Positions 41,342-50,211 of a stretch of DNA of 64,000 bases are shown piece after piece. Numbering within the stretch: position 1 is the first letter of the stretch; the number at the start of each line of letters is the position of its first letter. Origin of the DNA: Amycolatopsis eburnea. Its GTDB lineage: Bacteria; Actinomycetota; Actinomycetes; Mycobacteriales; Pseudonocardiaceae. A model generated the notes under the pieces. That model ran no database searches, had not been told where the DNA came from, and worked only from the letters and a program-made list of their open reading frames with translations. The translations under genes were made by a program, and so were the position numbers. Location of the stretch: the NCBI RefSeq assembly GCF_003937945.1, contig NZ_RSEC01000008.1, forward strand, positions 62,001-126,000, in the 5' to 3' direction.

Positions 41342-41788
41342 CTGGGACACCCCTCCGTGCGTTCCCCCGGGGGCGCCGCGACCCCCGGACGAGGACCATT
41401 CCCCCATACCGAACGACCCTTGGCCAATCCGCCAACCCGGCGGTTCAACTGAGCTATCCGAGGTAGGTAAAAACGTCACTCGGGTGTCGACAGCTGAACC
41501 GAGGGTAATTTTTCCGAGACACTCCACCACTCCATAGTGGTGTAACACGAAGATTTTTACGCCATTCCCCCAGATCCACGCAAGGGCCGGACGGAATAAC
41601 CCGCCGAATTGGCAGAATGCCATCAAGGCGGATCGGTGATCAATTCACCCGATGGCCGCGGATCACGTGATCCCGGAATTGTCCACAGTGGAGGATGACG
41701 TGGCCCGCGCCACGCCGCGGCACCTCGGCGGGCGGCCCCGCCGGTACCACGGAGTAAGTTGGCGCCCGGCGAGCGGAAGGAGGAACGG
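41342..41788. promoter_or_regulatory. 447-bp divergent region upstream of the LanKC gene
   Basis: No gene is supported here. It holds the upstream sequences of the LanKC gene (reverse) and of a membrane-protein pair (forward). Visible elements are the 14-bp perfect palindrome GGATCACGTGATCC at 41660-41673, a DnaA-box-like TTGTCCACA at 41679-41687 and a relatively A/T-rich stretch near 41470-41570. A tRNA D-arm-like 11-mer near 41447 is considered fortuitous. Confidence 0.4.
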
Positions 41789-42154
41789 GTGATCACCGGA
41801 TTCGCCGTGACGGTCGCTGTGGCCGCCACGCTCGTCGCGCTGTGGAGCTTCCTCCAGTCGGCGCGCAACCGGCTGCCGGACAACCCCCTCCTGGTCGCGC
41901 TCGCGGTCCTGGAGCTGCTGCTGGTCGCGCAGCTGGTGATCGGCATCGTGCTGCTCGCCGGCGGTGACCGCCCCGGCAGCCTGGCGACCTACCTGGCCTA
42001 CCTGATCGGCAGCCTGGTCGTGCTGCCGGTCGGCGCCGCCTGGGCGCTGGCCGAGCGGAGCCGCTCGAGCACGGCGGTGCTGGGCATCGCGTGCCTGGCC
42101 ATCCCGGTGATGGTGCTGCGACTGAACGAGGTGTGGAGTGGAGCAACGGCGTAG
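41789..42154 (+). CDS. Four-helix integral membrane protein, unknown function
   Basis: The 121-residue product from the GTG at 41789 (GGAAGGAGG upstream) has four hydrophobic segments: ITGFAVTVAVAATLVALWSF, then LLVALAVLELLLVAQLVIGI, YLAYLIGSLVVLPVGAAWAL and AVLGIACLAIPVMVL. It overlaps the next membrane-protein gene by 17 nt, so the two are made together. No family motif is recognised. It is divergent from the lanthipeptide cluster, but a link is not established. Confidence 0.75.
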   Translation: MITGFAVTVAVAATLVALWSFLQSARNRLPDNPLLVALAVLELLLVAQLVIGIVLLAGGDRPGSLATYLAYLIGSLVVLPVGAAWALAERSRSSTAVLGIACLAIPVMVLRLNEVWSGATA

Positions 42155-42548
42155 GACGGCCACCGGCCCCGGACGCGTGCTCGTCGCCGTGTACGCGATC
42201 TTCGCGCTGGCCGCGACGTCGCGGGCCGGCGTCCAGATCGGCACGAAGTTCCACGAAGCCCCGCTGGCCTACCTGCTCTCGGCGTTCGCCGCCGTCGTCT
42301 ACATCGTCGCGACGATCGCACTGGCCCGCCGCGGTGACGGCTGGTGGCGCGTGGCCCTCGTGGCCTGCTCGATCGAGCTGCTGGGCGTGCTGACCATCGG
42401 CACGCTGAGCCTGGTCGACGCGGCCGCCTTCCGCCACCCGACCGTCTGGTCGGTCTACGGCGAGGGCTACCTGTTCATCCCGCTCGTCCTGCCCGTCATC
42501 GGGCTGTACTGGCTGCGCAGGTCCGCGCCGGCCAAGATCGCGGCCTAG
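42138..42548 (+). CDS. Integral membrane protein, unknown function
   Basis: The 136-residue product starts at a GTG inside the previous gene (GTGTGGAG nearby as ribosome site). It has four hydrophobic segments with a basic N-terminus (EQRRRTATGPGR) and YGEGYLFIPLVLPVIGLYWL near the C-terminus. It is paired with the upstream 121-residue membrane protein, suggesting a two-subunit membrane complex. No enzymatic motif is visible. Confidence 0.75.
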   Translation: MEQRRRTATGPGRVLVAVYAIFALAATSRAGVQIGTKFHEAPLAYLLSAFAAVVYIVATIALARRGDGWWRVALVACSIELLGVLTIGTLSLVDAAAFRHPTVWSVYGEGYLFIPLVLPVIGLYWLRRSAPAKIAA

Positions 42549-42567
42549 CAGTACGGGGAACTGCACG

Positions 42568-42591
42568 TAGGCCCCGCGGGGCCTATAAATA
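42568..42591. promoter_or_regulatory. Perfect palindrome next to a TATAAAT box
   Basis: TAGGCCCCGCGGGGCCTA (42568-42585) is an exact 18-bp palindrome whose last bases run into TATAAAT. It lies 20 bp after the membrane-pair stop and 128 bp before the protease start. It may be a terminator for the former, or an operator on a promoter for the latter. Confidence 0.4.
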
Positions 42592-42712
42592 CGGATTCGA
42601 CCGGCGACTTTCGTCGGTTCCGGACATTCCCCTAAAACTCGGACACTCTTGTCGTTCGGTCCCCACCGGCTTTCCCCCCACGCGGTTCTCCCCCGCGTGA
42701 AAAGGAGTGAGC

Positions 42713-43429
42713 GTGAAATTCGGCAAGTTCGTCCTGCTGGCCGCGAGCACCGCACTGGCCGTCGTCGGCCTCGGCGGCCCCGCGGCCGCCGAGAGCACCC
42801 CGCAGGCCCAGCCGTCGATCATCGGCGGCAGCACCGCCACGAGCGGCCCTTGGGCGGCCCGGCTGTTCGTGAACGGCCAGCAGAACTGCACCGCGACGAT
42901 CATCGCGCCGCAGTACATCCTCACCGCCAAGCACTGCGTCAGCAGCTCCGGCACGTACACGTTCCGGATCGGCAGCCTGGACCAGACCAGCGGCGGCACG
43001 ACGGCCACCGGCTCCACCATCACGCGCTACCCGGGCTCCGCCGACCTGGCGATCGTCAAGCTCACGACCTCGGTCAGCGCGACGTACTCGCCGCTCGGCA
43101 GCGTCGGTGACGTAGCGGTCGGTCAGAACGTCTCGGTCTACGGCTGGGGCGCGACCAGCCAGTGCGGCTCCGAGATCAACTGCCAGTCGCGGTACCTGAA
43201 GGTCGCGACGGTCCGGGTCAACTCGATCAGCTGCAGCGACTACACCGGCGGCGTCGCGGTCTGCGCGAACCGCGTCAACGGCATCACCGCCGGCGGCGAC
43301 TCGGGCGGCCCGATGTTCGCCTCCGGCCGCCAGGTCGGCGTCGCGTCGACCAGCGACCGGGTGAACAACACCGCGTACACGAACATCACGCGTTATCGGA
43401 GCTGGATTTCGCAGGTCGCCGGGGTCTGA
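42713..43429 (+). CDS. Secreted trypsin-like serine protease (S1)
   Basis: The 238-residue precursor has a signal peptide (MKFGKFVLLAASTALAVVGL, then GGPAAAES), a short propeptide ending in QPS, the mature start IIGGSTA and the full triad: His in LTAKHC, Asp in SADLAIVKL and Ser in GGDSGGP. Six Cys residues fit three disulfides. AGGAG lies 5 nt before the GTG at 42713; a GTG 6 nt earlier overlaps that site and is less likely. A paralogue lies at 49173-49937 with the same propeptide junction. The gene ends at a perfect palindromic terminator. Confidence 0.93.
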   Translation: MKFGKFVLLAASTALAVVGLGGPAAAESTPQAQPSIIGGSTATSGPWAARLFVNGQQNCTATIIAPQYILTAKHCVSSSGTYTFRIGSLDQTSGGTTATGSTITRYPGSADLAIVKLTTSVSATYSPLGSVGDVAVGQNVSVYGWGATSQCGSEINCQSRYLKVATVRVNSISCSDYTGGVAVCANRVNGITAGGDSGGPMFASGRQVGVASTSDRVNNTAYTNITRYRSWISQVAGV

Positions 43430-43439
43430 TTCCCCGGGG

Positions 43440-43471
43440 AAAAGGGGCCCGGTCGCGACCGGGCCCCTTTT
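43440..43471. terminator. 32-bp perfect palindromic bidirectional terminator
   Basis: AAAAGGGGCCCGGTCG followed by its exact complement, 10 bp after the protease stop and 4 bp before the stop of the convergent lyase gene. A- and T-runs at both ends fit intrinsic termination of both transcripts. Confidence 0.93.
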
Positions 43472-43475
43472 GCCG

Positions 43476-44774
43476 TCAGGAAGTGGAAATGTCGTCGAGC
43501 TGTTCGGCGGCGGGCCGGACCGGGTAGAGGTCGCCGCCCGGCTGGACCGGCACCGACGGCAACGCCGCCCGCGCCGCGCGATCACCGACGTCGGCCGCCG
43601 CGTGCAGGACGTCGAGCGCCGCGTACGGCCGGAAGTCCAGCTCCGGGTACGGCCACGACGACTGGCCCCGCGTGGCGGCCGGGATCAGGTAGTCGACCGC
43701 CTTGAACAGCGTCGCGCCGCTGGGTGCGGTGTAGTGCCACAGGTCGACGCCGACGTGCTTGCCGATCTGGGCGAGCCGCGTCAACGCGACGAGGTTGAAG
43801 TTCGAGTAGTGCCAGCTGCGGGTGCGGCTCGCCTCCTGCGGCTGGTAGCCGTCCGCCTGGATCTGCGGCGCGATCCGCCCCGGGCCGGCGTTCCGGGCGA
43901 TGGTCTTGGCCAGATCACGCTGCCCGGTGCCGAGCGCGAGCGCGGCGGCGAGCATGTCGTAGAAGCTGCCGTGGTTGTTGTGGGCCTTGGCTTCGTCGGT
44001 GCCGTTCTTGCTGGTGCGCAGCCATTCGAGGAACTGCGTGTACCAGCCGGTCATCCCGGACCGGTCGGCCGTCGTCCAGCCCGGGGCGCCGGTGGCCAGG
44101 ATGGCGGTCGCGTCGACGACCTGGGTGAGCGTGTAGGAGAACTCGATGATGCCGATGCCGCGCCCGTCGACCTTGCACGGGATGCCCTGCGCGAAGTTCA
44201 TGTTCGGGTTCATCTTCGTGGCCGCGTCGAGGAACCACGTGCGCAGGTCGAGCGCCGCGCGCTGGGCGTAGCGCGCGTCGCCGGTGTAGTACCAGGCCAG
44301 CGCGAGCCGGTAGATCGCGGCGAACGCGTCGCCGCGGTAGGCGTGGTCGGTGATCTCGTCGACGATGGGGTTGCGCTGGCCGTCCTTCTGCACGAACGGG
44401 CAGCCCCACGGGTTTTCGGCGGTCGGCTCGGTGGTCGGCCACCAGTAGGGCGCGAGGCTCAGGTAGTCGTGCTTGTCACCGCTGGGCGGGACCTGCTTCT
44501 TCGACGTGACGCTCCACGGCCCCGTCGTGAGGTCGGTCTTCGCCGCGGCGAGGAGGTTGGTCAACGCCGTGCGGGACGTCTTTTCGCCGGCGAGCGCCGC
44601 GAATTTCGTCCGGAGCAGCTGGTGGCCGTCGAGGACGACGGTGTCGGGAGCGCAGACCGGCCCGATGACCGGGACGGTGCAGCTTCGTGGCGAGGCCTCC
44701 GCCGGTGCGGCGAAGGAGCTGGCGACGAGGCCGAGCGCGGCGAGCGCGGCCACGACGGTGTGGCGGAAAACCAT
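43476..44774 (-). CDS. Secreted alginate-lyase-family (PL5-like) protein
   Basis: The 432-residue precursor has a signal peptide (MVFRHTVVAALAALGLVASS, then FAAPAEA) and an all-helical toroid domain. Family motifs are SLAPYWWPTTEP, GDAFAAIYRLALAWYYTGD, the catalytic region KAHNNHGSFYDM and RSWHYSNFNL, where Asn/His/Tyr residues of the lyase mechanism reside. Substrate could be alginate or another uronate polymer. GGAGC lies just before the ATG at 44774; a longer in-frame start is less likely. It ends at the palindromic terminator shared with the protease gene. Confidence 0.87.
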   Translation of the reverse strand: MVFRHTVVAALAALGLVASSFAAPAEASPRSCTVPVIGPVCAPDTVVLDGHQLLRTKFAALAGEKTSRTALTNLLAAAKTDLTTGPWSVTSKKQVPPSGDKHDYLSLAPYWWPTTEPTAENPWGCPFVQKDGQRNPIVDEITDHAYRGDAFAAIYRLALAWYYTGDARYAQRAALDLRTWFLDAATKMNPNMNFAQGIPCKVDGRGIGIIEFSYTLTQVVDATAILATGAPGWTTADRSGMTGWYTQFLEWLRTSKNGTDEAKAHNNHGSFYDMLAAALALGTGQRDLAKTIARNAGPGRIAPQIQADGYQPQEASRTRSWHYSNFNLVALTRLAQIGKHVGVDLWHYTAPSGATLFKAVDYLIPAATRGQSSWPYPELDFRPYAALDVLHAAADVGDRAARAALPSVPVQPGGDLYPVRPAAEQLDDISTS

Positions 44775-44859
44775 GTCCGCTCCATTCACAAATATGAACA
44801 TCAGACCCGTGAGTGAATGGAGGGTACGCATGTGAACTTCGTTGGGGCAATGCCTCCGT

Positions 44860-45321
44860 TCAGGCCGGCTTGGCCGCGGCCGCGCGGATGGCGTCCACGA
44901 TGAACTGGTAGCCGGTGCACCGGCAGAGGTGGCCGGCGAGCGCCTCGCGGATCTCGGCCTCGGACGGGTCCGGGTTGCTCGCGAGCAGCTCGGCCGCCGT
45001 CGCCAGCACCCCGGGCGTGCAGAATCCGCACTGCAGACCGTGGCGGTCGCGGAACGCCTGCTGCAGCGGGTGCAGCTCGCCGCCGGTGGCCAGGCCCTCG
45101 ACCGTCGTGACCTCGGCGCCCTCGGCCTGCACGGCGAGCAGGCAGCACGCCCGCGCAGTCGCGCCGTCGAGGGTGATCGTGCACGCGCCGCATACCCCGT
45201 GCTCGCAGCCAACGTGCACGCCCTTGAAGCCCAGGTCGTGGCGCAGGAAGTCGGCCAGCGTCCGGCGCGGTTCGCAGTCGGCGCTGCACGGCTGGCCGTT
45301 GACCGTCAGGGAGACCTTCAT
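44860..45321 (-). CDS. Molybdenum hydroxylase small subunit, two [2Fe-2S] clusters (CoxS-like)
   Basis: The 153-residue protein contains the plant-type cluster ligands Cys39, Cys44, Cys47 ([10 protein letters not shown]) and Cys59, and the second cluster ligands Cys98/Cys101 (LQCGFCTPG) and Cys133/Cys135 (GHLCRCTGY). It carries electrons from the molybdenum site to FAD in xanthine-dehydrogenase-family enzymes. Its ATG overlaps the stop of the FAD subunit by 4 nt. It is the last gene of the three-gene operon. Confidence 0.95.
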   Translation of the reverse strand: MKVSLTVNGQPCSADCEPRRTLADFLRHDLGFKGVHVGCEHGVCGACTITLDGATARACCLLAVQAEGAEVTTVEGLATGGELHPLQQAFRDRHGLQCGFCTPGVLATAAELLASNPDPSEAEIREALAGHLCRCTGYQFIVDAIRAAAAKPA

Positions 45322-46160
45322 CGGACCGCCTTCGTCAGGGCCCGCCGCCCGAGCACCGCGGCCATCTCACGGCGATAGTCGGCGGGCGCGTGCAGGTCGG
45401 ACGGCGGATCGGTGGCGGCCGCGATCTCCCGCGCGGCTTCGGCGATCACGGTATCGTCGAGCGGCCGGCCCCGCAGCAGCTCCTCGGCCGCGACCGCCCG
45501 GATCGGCGTCGGGCCGGCCCCCGCGACGGCGATCCGCGCCCGCGCGCACCGGCCGTCGTCCTGCTCGAGGGTAACGAACACCGCGACCAGCGCGAGATCC
45601 TTGCTGCGCCGGGAAAGTTCTTCGATCGCGCACGCCGCCTGCCGTACCGGGAACCGGACCGCGGTCAGCAGCTCGCCCGGCGTCAGGACCGTCCTGAATG
45701 GACCCTCGAAGAACTCGCGCGCGCCGATCACGCGTTCGCCGCGCGGCCCGCGCACCAGGAGTTCCGCGTCGAGGGCGACCGCGACGGCGGGCAGTTCGGC
45801 CGCCGGATCGGCGTGCGCGAGGCTGCCGCCGAGCGTGCCCCGGTTGCGGGTCGCGACGTGGCCGACGTGCCGCAACGCCTGGGCGAGCAACGGCACGTCC
45901 CGCCGTACGACGTCCGACGTCTCGACCACGCGTTGCCTGGTCAGCGCGCCGATTTCGACGTGCTCGCCGTCGCGGCGGACGTAAGCGAGCTCGCCGAGGC
46001 CGTTGACGTCGACGAGCAGCGACGGCCGTGCGAGCCGCATGTTCAGCAACGGCACCAGGCTCTGCCCGCCGGCGAGCACCTGGGAGCCGTCGGTGGCGAG
46101 CGAAGAGATCGCGTCGTCCACGGACCCCGCGCGGACGTACTCGAACGCGGCGGCCTTCAC
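45318..46160 (-). CDS. Molybdenum hydroxylase medium subunit, FAD-binding (CoxM-like)
   Basis: The 280-residue protein has the FAD-binding motifs [16 protein letters not shown] and [21 protein letters not shown], and the CO-dehydrogenase-flavoprotein C-terminal domain ([12 protein letters not shown] region). It begins at a GTG that overlaps the stop of the large subunit (GTGA). It passes electrons from the iron-sulfur subunit to the final acceptor, for which no candidate lies nearby. Confidence 0.93.
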   Translation of the reverse strand: MKAAAFEYVRAGSVDDAISSLATDGSQVLAGGQSLVPLLNMRLARPSLLVDVNGLGELAYVRRDGEHVEIGALTRQRVVETSDVVRRDVPLLAQALRHVGHVATRNRGTLGGSLAHADPAAELPAVAVALDAELLVRGPRGERVIGAREFFEGPFRTVLTPGELLTAVRFPVRQAACAIEELSRRSKDLALVAVFVTLEQDDGRCARARIAVAGAGPTPIRAVAAEELLRGRPLDDTVIAEAAREIAAATDPPSDLHAPADYRREMAAVLGRRALTKAVR

Positions 46161-48505
46161 CGCGCACCCCGCTTGATCGCGGCCAGCAACCCGGGTGGCG
46201 TGATCGGCAACGCGGTGATCTTGACGCCGTAATCGCGCAACGCGTCCTCGACGGCGTGCGCGATGGCGGCGCCACCGCCGATCACGCCGGCTTCGCCCAT
46301 GCCCTTGAAGCCGCCGGGGATGTGGTCGGCGGGCGTGCTCATGTGCGTGAGCGTGAACGGCGGGACCTCGGTCGCCGACGGGACCAGGTAGTCGCGGAAG
46401 GTCCGGGTCAGCATCCGGCCGCCGTCGTCGTAGGCGAGTTCTTCGTACAGCGCGCCGCCGATGGCCTGCGCCGCGCCGCCGTGCAGCTGGCCGTCGACGA
46501 TCAGCGGGTTGATCACCGTGCCGCAGTCGTGCGCGACGAGGTAGCCGAGCAGCGTCACGACGCCGGTTTCGGGGTCGGCTTCGGCGAGCACGGCGGTGCA
46601 GCCGAACGCCGTCGCGACGTTGACCGGGTCGTAGACCTCGCGCTCCTGCAGCGTCGGCGACTCGTCCTCCGGCAGCCGTCCTTCCAGACGCCGGTGCGCG
46701 GCGTCGCCGACCTCCGCCATGCCGACGGACCGGTGCGGGACGCCGTCGACGAAGATCCGGCCGTTCTCGACGACGAGGTCGTCCGGTGAGGCTTCGAGGA
46801 GGTGGGCGGCGATCCGCAGCACCTTCGCCTTCAGCCGCGTCGCCGCGGTGAGCACGGCGGCGCCGCCGACCGCGGCCGCGCGGCTCGCGCCGGTGCCGTA
46901 CCCGGTGTACGGGCAGGATTCCGTGTCGCCGGAGACAACGGTGACGTCCTCGAACGGGACGCCCAGCGCGTGGCCGGCGATCTGCGCCAGCGCGGTGTGC
47001 AGGCCCTGCCCCATCGCCGACTGTCCGGTGTGGACGGTCACGTGCCCGGTGGCGTCGATCCGCACCACCTCCTCGTCGAACCCGGAGTGCTGCAGCCCGC
47101 TGAGGTTCACGATCCGGCTCGGGCCGAACGCGGTGATCTCGTTGTGGAACGAGTAGCCGATGCCGACGCACGCGCCGCGCGCCCTGGCCTCGGCGACGCG
47201 CCCCGCCCAGCCCGCCTCCGCGACTGCTTCGAGGCACAGGTCGAGGCAGTCGGCGTAGCGCCCGCTGTCGTAGACGAACACCGGGCTCTGGTACGGAAAC
47301 GCTTCCGGGGGCACGAAGTTCCGGCGCCGCACGGTGTGCGCGTCGAGGTTCAGGCGCGCGGCGAGCAGCTCGATCATCCGTTCCTGCACGAAGTTCGCCT
47401 TCGGCAGGCCCCAGCCGCGGTAGGAGCCGTACGGCGTCCGGTTGGTCATGACGGCGACGACGTCCATCTCGACCGCGGGAATCGCGTACGGCCCGGTGAT
47501 GCAGGCCGCGGCGGTGTAGCAGGGGCCGAAGGCGATCGTGCCGAGTTCGGCGCCGAGCACGCCGTGGACGGTGCCGCGCACGCCGGTGATGGTGCCGTCC
47601 GCCTTCGCGGCGTATTCGACGTCGATCTTCTGCTCGCGCGCGTGCACGGTGGCGACGAAGCTCTCGACGCGGTCTTCGATCAGCTTCACCGGCCGCCCGG
47701 TGCGGTGCGAGAGCAGGGCGGCCAGGACTTCGTCGCCGTAGAAGTCGAACTTGTTCCCGAACCCGCCGCCGACGTCCGGGGTCCGCACGCGGATCTTGGC
47801 CGCGGGCAGGCCGAGGACCTCGGCGAGCAGCTCACGCGCGAGGTTGGGCGCCTGGGTGGCGAGCCACACGTCGAGCTTCCCGGTGAAGGGATCCCAGTTC
47901 GCGACCACGCCCCGCGTTTCCAGCGGCGTCCCCATCTGCCGCGCGAACCGGAAGGACTCCGCGAGCACGACGTCGGCTTCGGCGAACGCGGCGGCGACGT
48001 CCCCGGTGGCGATCGTCGTGCGCGCGCAGACGTTGTCGGGCCAGTCGTCGTAGAGCCGTGGCGCACCTTCGGCGAGCGCCTCCTCCAAAGTGCTGACGGC
48101 CGGCAGTTCTTCGTATTCGACCTCGATGAGCTCGAGCGCGTCCTCGGCGGCGGCCCGATCCCCCGCGGCGACGACCGCGACGCCCTGCCCCGGGTACCGG
48201 ACGCGGTCGACGGCGAGCGGGTAGGCGTCGGTGAGCCGCATGTCGGGGACGTTCCGCCAGATCACCGGTTGCGGGGCCTTGACGACGGCCTTGACCTCGG
48301 CGCCGGTGAGCACGGTCGCCTGCCGCGCGGCCGCGCCGGTGTCGATCCGCGTGATCCGCGCGTGCGGCAGCGGACAGCGGAGAACGGCCGCTTCCAGCAT
48401 GCGCGGCAGTTCGACGTCGTCGACGAACTGCCCGCGGCCGGTGAGCAGCCGCAGGTCTTCCGTGCGGCGCACCCGCGCGCCGATCAGTCCCGCCACGAAT
48501 CCCAC
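46157..48505 (-). CDS. Molybdenum hydroxylase large subunit (xanthine dehydrogenase/CoxL family, not form I CODH)
   Basis: The 782-residue protein has the aldehyde-oxidase a/b-hammerhead domain (about 1-135) and the molybdopterin-binding domain with PDVGGGFGNKFDFYGDE, TGYGTGASRAAAVGG and the Mo-site motif KGMGEAGVIGG with the active-site Glu. The loop that is AYXCSFR in form I CO dehydrogenases reads GSYRGWG here, so CO oxidation is unlikely and an aldehyde or N-heterocycle substrate is expected. The GTG at 48505 has GAGG upstream. It leads the L-M-S operon; no Mo-cofactor insertion gene (XdhC, CoxD/E/G) follows. Confidence 0.92.
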   Translation of the reverse strand: MGFVAGLIGARVRRTEDLRLLTGRGQFVDDVELPRMLEAAVLRCPLPHARITRIDTGAAARQATVLTGAEVKAVVKAPQPVIWRNVPDMRLTDAYPLAVDRVRYPGQGVAVVAAGDRAAAEDALELIEVEYEELPAVSTLEEALAEGAPRLYDDWPDNVCARTTIATGDVAAAFAEADVVLAESFRFARQMGTPLETRGVVANWDPFTGKLDVWLATQAPNLARELLAEVLGLPAAKIRVRTPDVGGGFGNKFDFYGDEVLAALLSHRTGRPVKLIEDRVESFVATVHAREQKIDVEYAAKADGTITGVRGTVHGVLGAELGTIAFGPCYTAAACITGPYAIPAVEMDVVAVMTNRTPYGSYRGWGLPKANFVQERMIELLAARLNLDAHTVRRRNFVPPEAFPYQSPVFVYDSGRYADCLDLCLEAVAEAGWAGRVAEARARGACVGIGYSFHNEITAFGPSRIVNLSGLQHSGFDEEVVRIDATGHVTVHTGQSAMGQGLHTALAQIAGHALGVPFEDVTVVSGDTESCPYTGYGTGASRAAAVGGAAVLTAATRLKAKVLRIAAHLLEASPDDLVVENGRIFVDGVPHRSVGMAEVGDAAHRRLEGRLPEDESPTLQEREVYDPVNVATAFGCTAVLAEADPETGVVTLLGYLVAHDCGTVINPLIVDGQLHGGAAQAIGGALYEELAYDDGGRMLTRTFRDYLVPSATEVPPFTLTHMSTPADHIPGGFKGMGEAGVIGGGAAIAHAVEDALRDYGVKITALPITPPGLLAAIKRGAR

Positions 48506-48551
48506 CGTGCCACCTCGGGCGAGCGGTCCGCGTCCTACGAAAGGACGACTT

Positions 48552-49055
48552 TCAGGCCTCGCGGGGACGAAAAAAGGCCACGAGCTTCGCGGCGGCGAGC
48601 GCGTCCCACGGGTCGGTGGTTTCGAGCACGGCGGCGGCGCCGGTGGGGAACTTGACCTGGACGGCGCGGGTGTCGTCGCCGTGCCCGGCGAGGTGCAGGG
48701 TCAGGTCGCTGACGCCGGGCTCGTGCGCGACCAGCGCGACGGCGGTGACCTCGGGCGGCGTCCGGCTCGCGGCGTTCAGCAGTTCGGGAACGTCGGCGCC
48801 GTAGAGGTCTTCGTCGAACGTCACGGGCGGCGCGGCGGGGAGTTCGCCGGCGACGTGCTGCCAGGTCTCGCGCGTGCGCCGGGCGGTGGAGCAGAAGACG
48901 AGTTCGGGGACGTAGCCGGCGTCGACGAGCCAGCGGCCGAGCTTGGGCGCGGCGCGAAGCCCGCGCGGCGCCAGGGGGCGATCGTGGTCCGGGAGGTCGT
49001 CCGTCCAGTCCGACTTGGCGTGGCGGACGACGATGAGCCGTCGGGGCGCGTCCAT
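48552..49055 (-). CDS. SixA-type histidine phosphatase
   Basis: The 167-residue protein is a short histidine-phosphatase domain with RLIVVRHAKSDW (RHA motif, His12), SDWTDDLPDHDRPLAPRG, the second Arg in FCSTARRTRETW and the second His in LVAHEPGVSDL. SixA proteins remove phosphate from histidines, for instance on phosphotransfer proteins. The gene is tightly behind, but not coupled to, the molybdenum enzyme operon. The substrate is unknown. Confidence 0.92.
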   Translation of the reverse strand: MDAPRRLIVVRHAKSDWTDDLPDHDRPLAPRGLRAAPKLGRWLVDAGYVPELVFCSTARRTRETWQHVAGELPAAPPVTFDEDLYGADVPELLNAASRTPPEVTAVALVAHEPGVSDLTLHLAGHGDDTRAVQVKFPTGAAAVLETTDPWDALAAAKLVAFFRPREA

Positions 49056-49172
49056 CGGCCGAGCCTAACGAGCCCGCGGCGGCAGGCTCGTCAGGCTCGG
49101 CGGGTCAGGACCCGATGTGAGGTCCGTGCCGGACTTGGTGATCCGGCGGTCAAAGCAGCGGCTTTCGCGCGA

Positions 49173-49937
49173 TCAGACCCCGCTGACCTGGCGGATCCAG
49201 CTGCGGCCCGCCGCGACGCTGCCGTAGGTCGTGGTGCTGGAGCGGTCGCTGGTCGAGCAGACGCCCACCTGGACCCCGCCGTCGAGCATCGGGCCGCCCG
49301 AGTCGCCGCCGGCGACCGCGCCGTTGGGGGTGTACGCCTCGATGGCCGGACCGCCGAAGTAGTCGCTGGCGCCGGTGTCGGAGATCTCGACCGATGCCTG
49401 CTTCAGCACGCTCGACTGGTGGCTCCCCTCGTCGGTGGACTGGGTCGCGCCCCAGCCGTAGACGCGGGCGGCGTCGCCTTCGGTCGCGTCCGACGAGCTC
49501 GTCGCGAGCCGCGCGAACGTGCTGCCGCCGTCGGTGTTCAGCTTGATCAGGGCGAGGTCGCCGCCCGAGTAGACGTAGGTGGATGCCGCTTTCGCGTGCA
49601 CGCCACCGGAAGCGCTGTTCGACCCGATGTAGAGGTCGATGTCGGAAAGGCGCCGGCCGTTGTTGTCGTACATGCAGTGCTTGGCGGTCAGGACCCAGCG
49701 CGTGCCGATCAGGGTGCTGGTGCAGAAGAACGTGTAACCGTTGGCGTGGCCGTTGAACCGGGTGATGTAGCCGGGGTTCTGCGCGGTGCTGCCGCCGATG
49801 ATCGACGGCTGCGCGTCGGGCGGAAGCGGCGTGACGGGCGCGGCCGACGCGGGGGCGGCGGCGAGCGTCGCGAACGCGGCGCAGGAACCGGCGAGCACAG
49901 CGGCGGCGCGGACGAACCGGCCGGGGTTTTCACGCAT
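49173..49937 (-). CDS. Secreted trypsin-like serine protease (S1), second paralogue
   Basis: The 254-residue precursor has a signal peptide (RAAAVLAGSCAAFATLAAAP, then ASA), a propeptide ending in AQPS, mature start IIGGSTA, His in LTAKHC, Asp in GGDLALIKL and Ser in GGDSGGP. AAGGGAG lies upstream of the ATG at 49937. It differs from the copy at 42.7 kb in the loop after the first strand and has fewer Cys residues. The shared AQPSIIGGSTA junction points to a common maturation route or ancestor. Confidence 0.93.
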   Translation of the reverse strand: MRENPGRFVRAAAVLAGSCAAFATLAAAPASAAPVTPLPPDAQPSIIGGSTAQNPGYITRFNGHANGYTFFCTSTLIGTRWVLTAKHCMYDNNGRRLSDIDLYIGSNSASGGVHAKAASTYVYSGGDLALIKLNTDGGSTFARLATSSSDATEGDAARVYGWGATQSTDEGSHQSSVLKQASVEISDTGASDYFGGPAIEAYTPNGAVAGGDSGGPMLDGGVQVGVCSTSDRSSTTTYGSVAAGRSWIRQVSGV

Positions 49938-50211
49938 TTCGGTACTCCCTTGGGGAACCGGTGGGGACTCACCGAAAGTAAGCGGACGGTGTGCTTCGGG
50001 TAATCCGCTGGAAGTCCTGTGCTGATCAACGGAACAGAACGGTTCCTTCGGCGGGTTGCGCTTTCCCTTGCTCCACACAGCCGACGTTCGTCGGGTGACA
50101 CCGGCTCGCCGCGGCTGCTAAACCCGGGAGACCGCCCGTCGCCGGCCCGGTGCGATCCACCGCGGCCCGCCGGGCGCACCCGCGGTGCGGACCGACCCTC
50201 GAGGAACCTGG

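Noticed and set aside
41418..41467. tRNA-like sequence upstream of the lanthipeptide synthetase
   Set aside because: It contains TAGCTCAGTTG, as in tRNA D-arms, but no closing D-stem, anticodon arm, T-loop or acceptor pairing follows. Considered a chance match.
46157..48505. Aerobic CO dehydrogenase (form I)
   Set aside because: The diagnostic AYXCSFR loop is absent (GSYRGWG instead) and no cox accessory genes are present.
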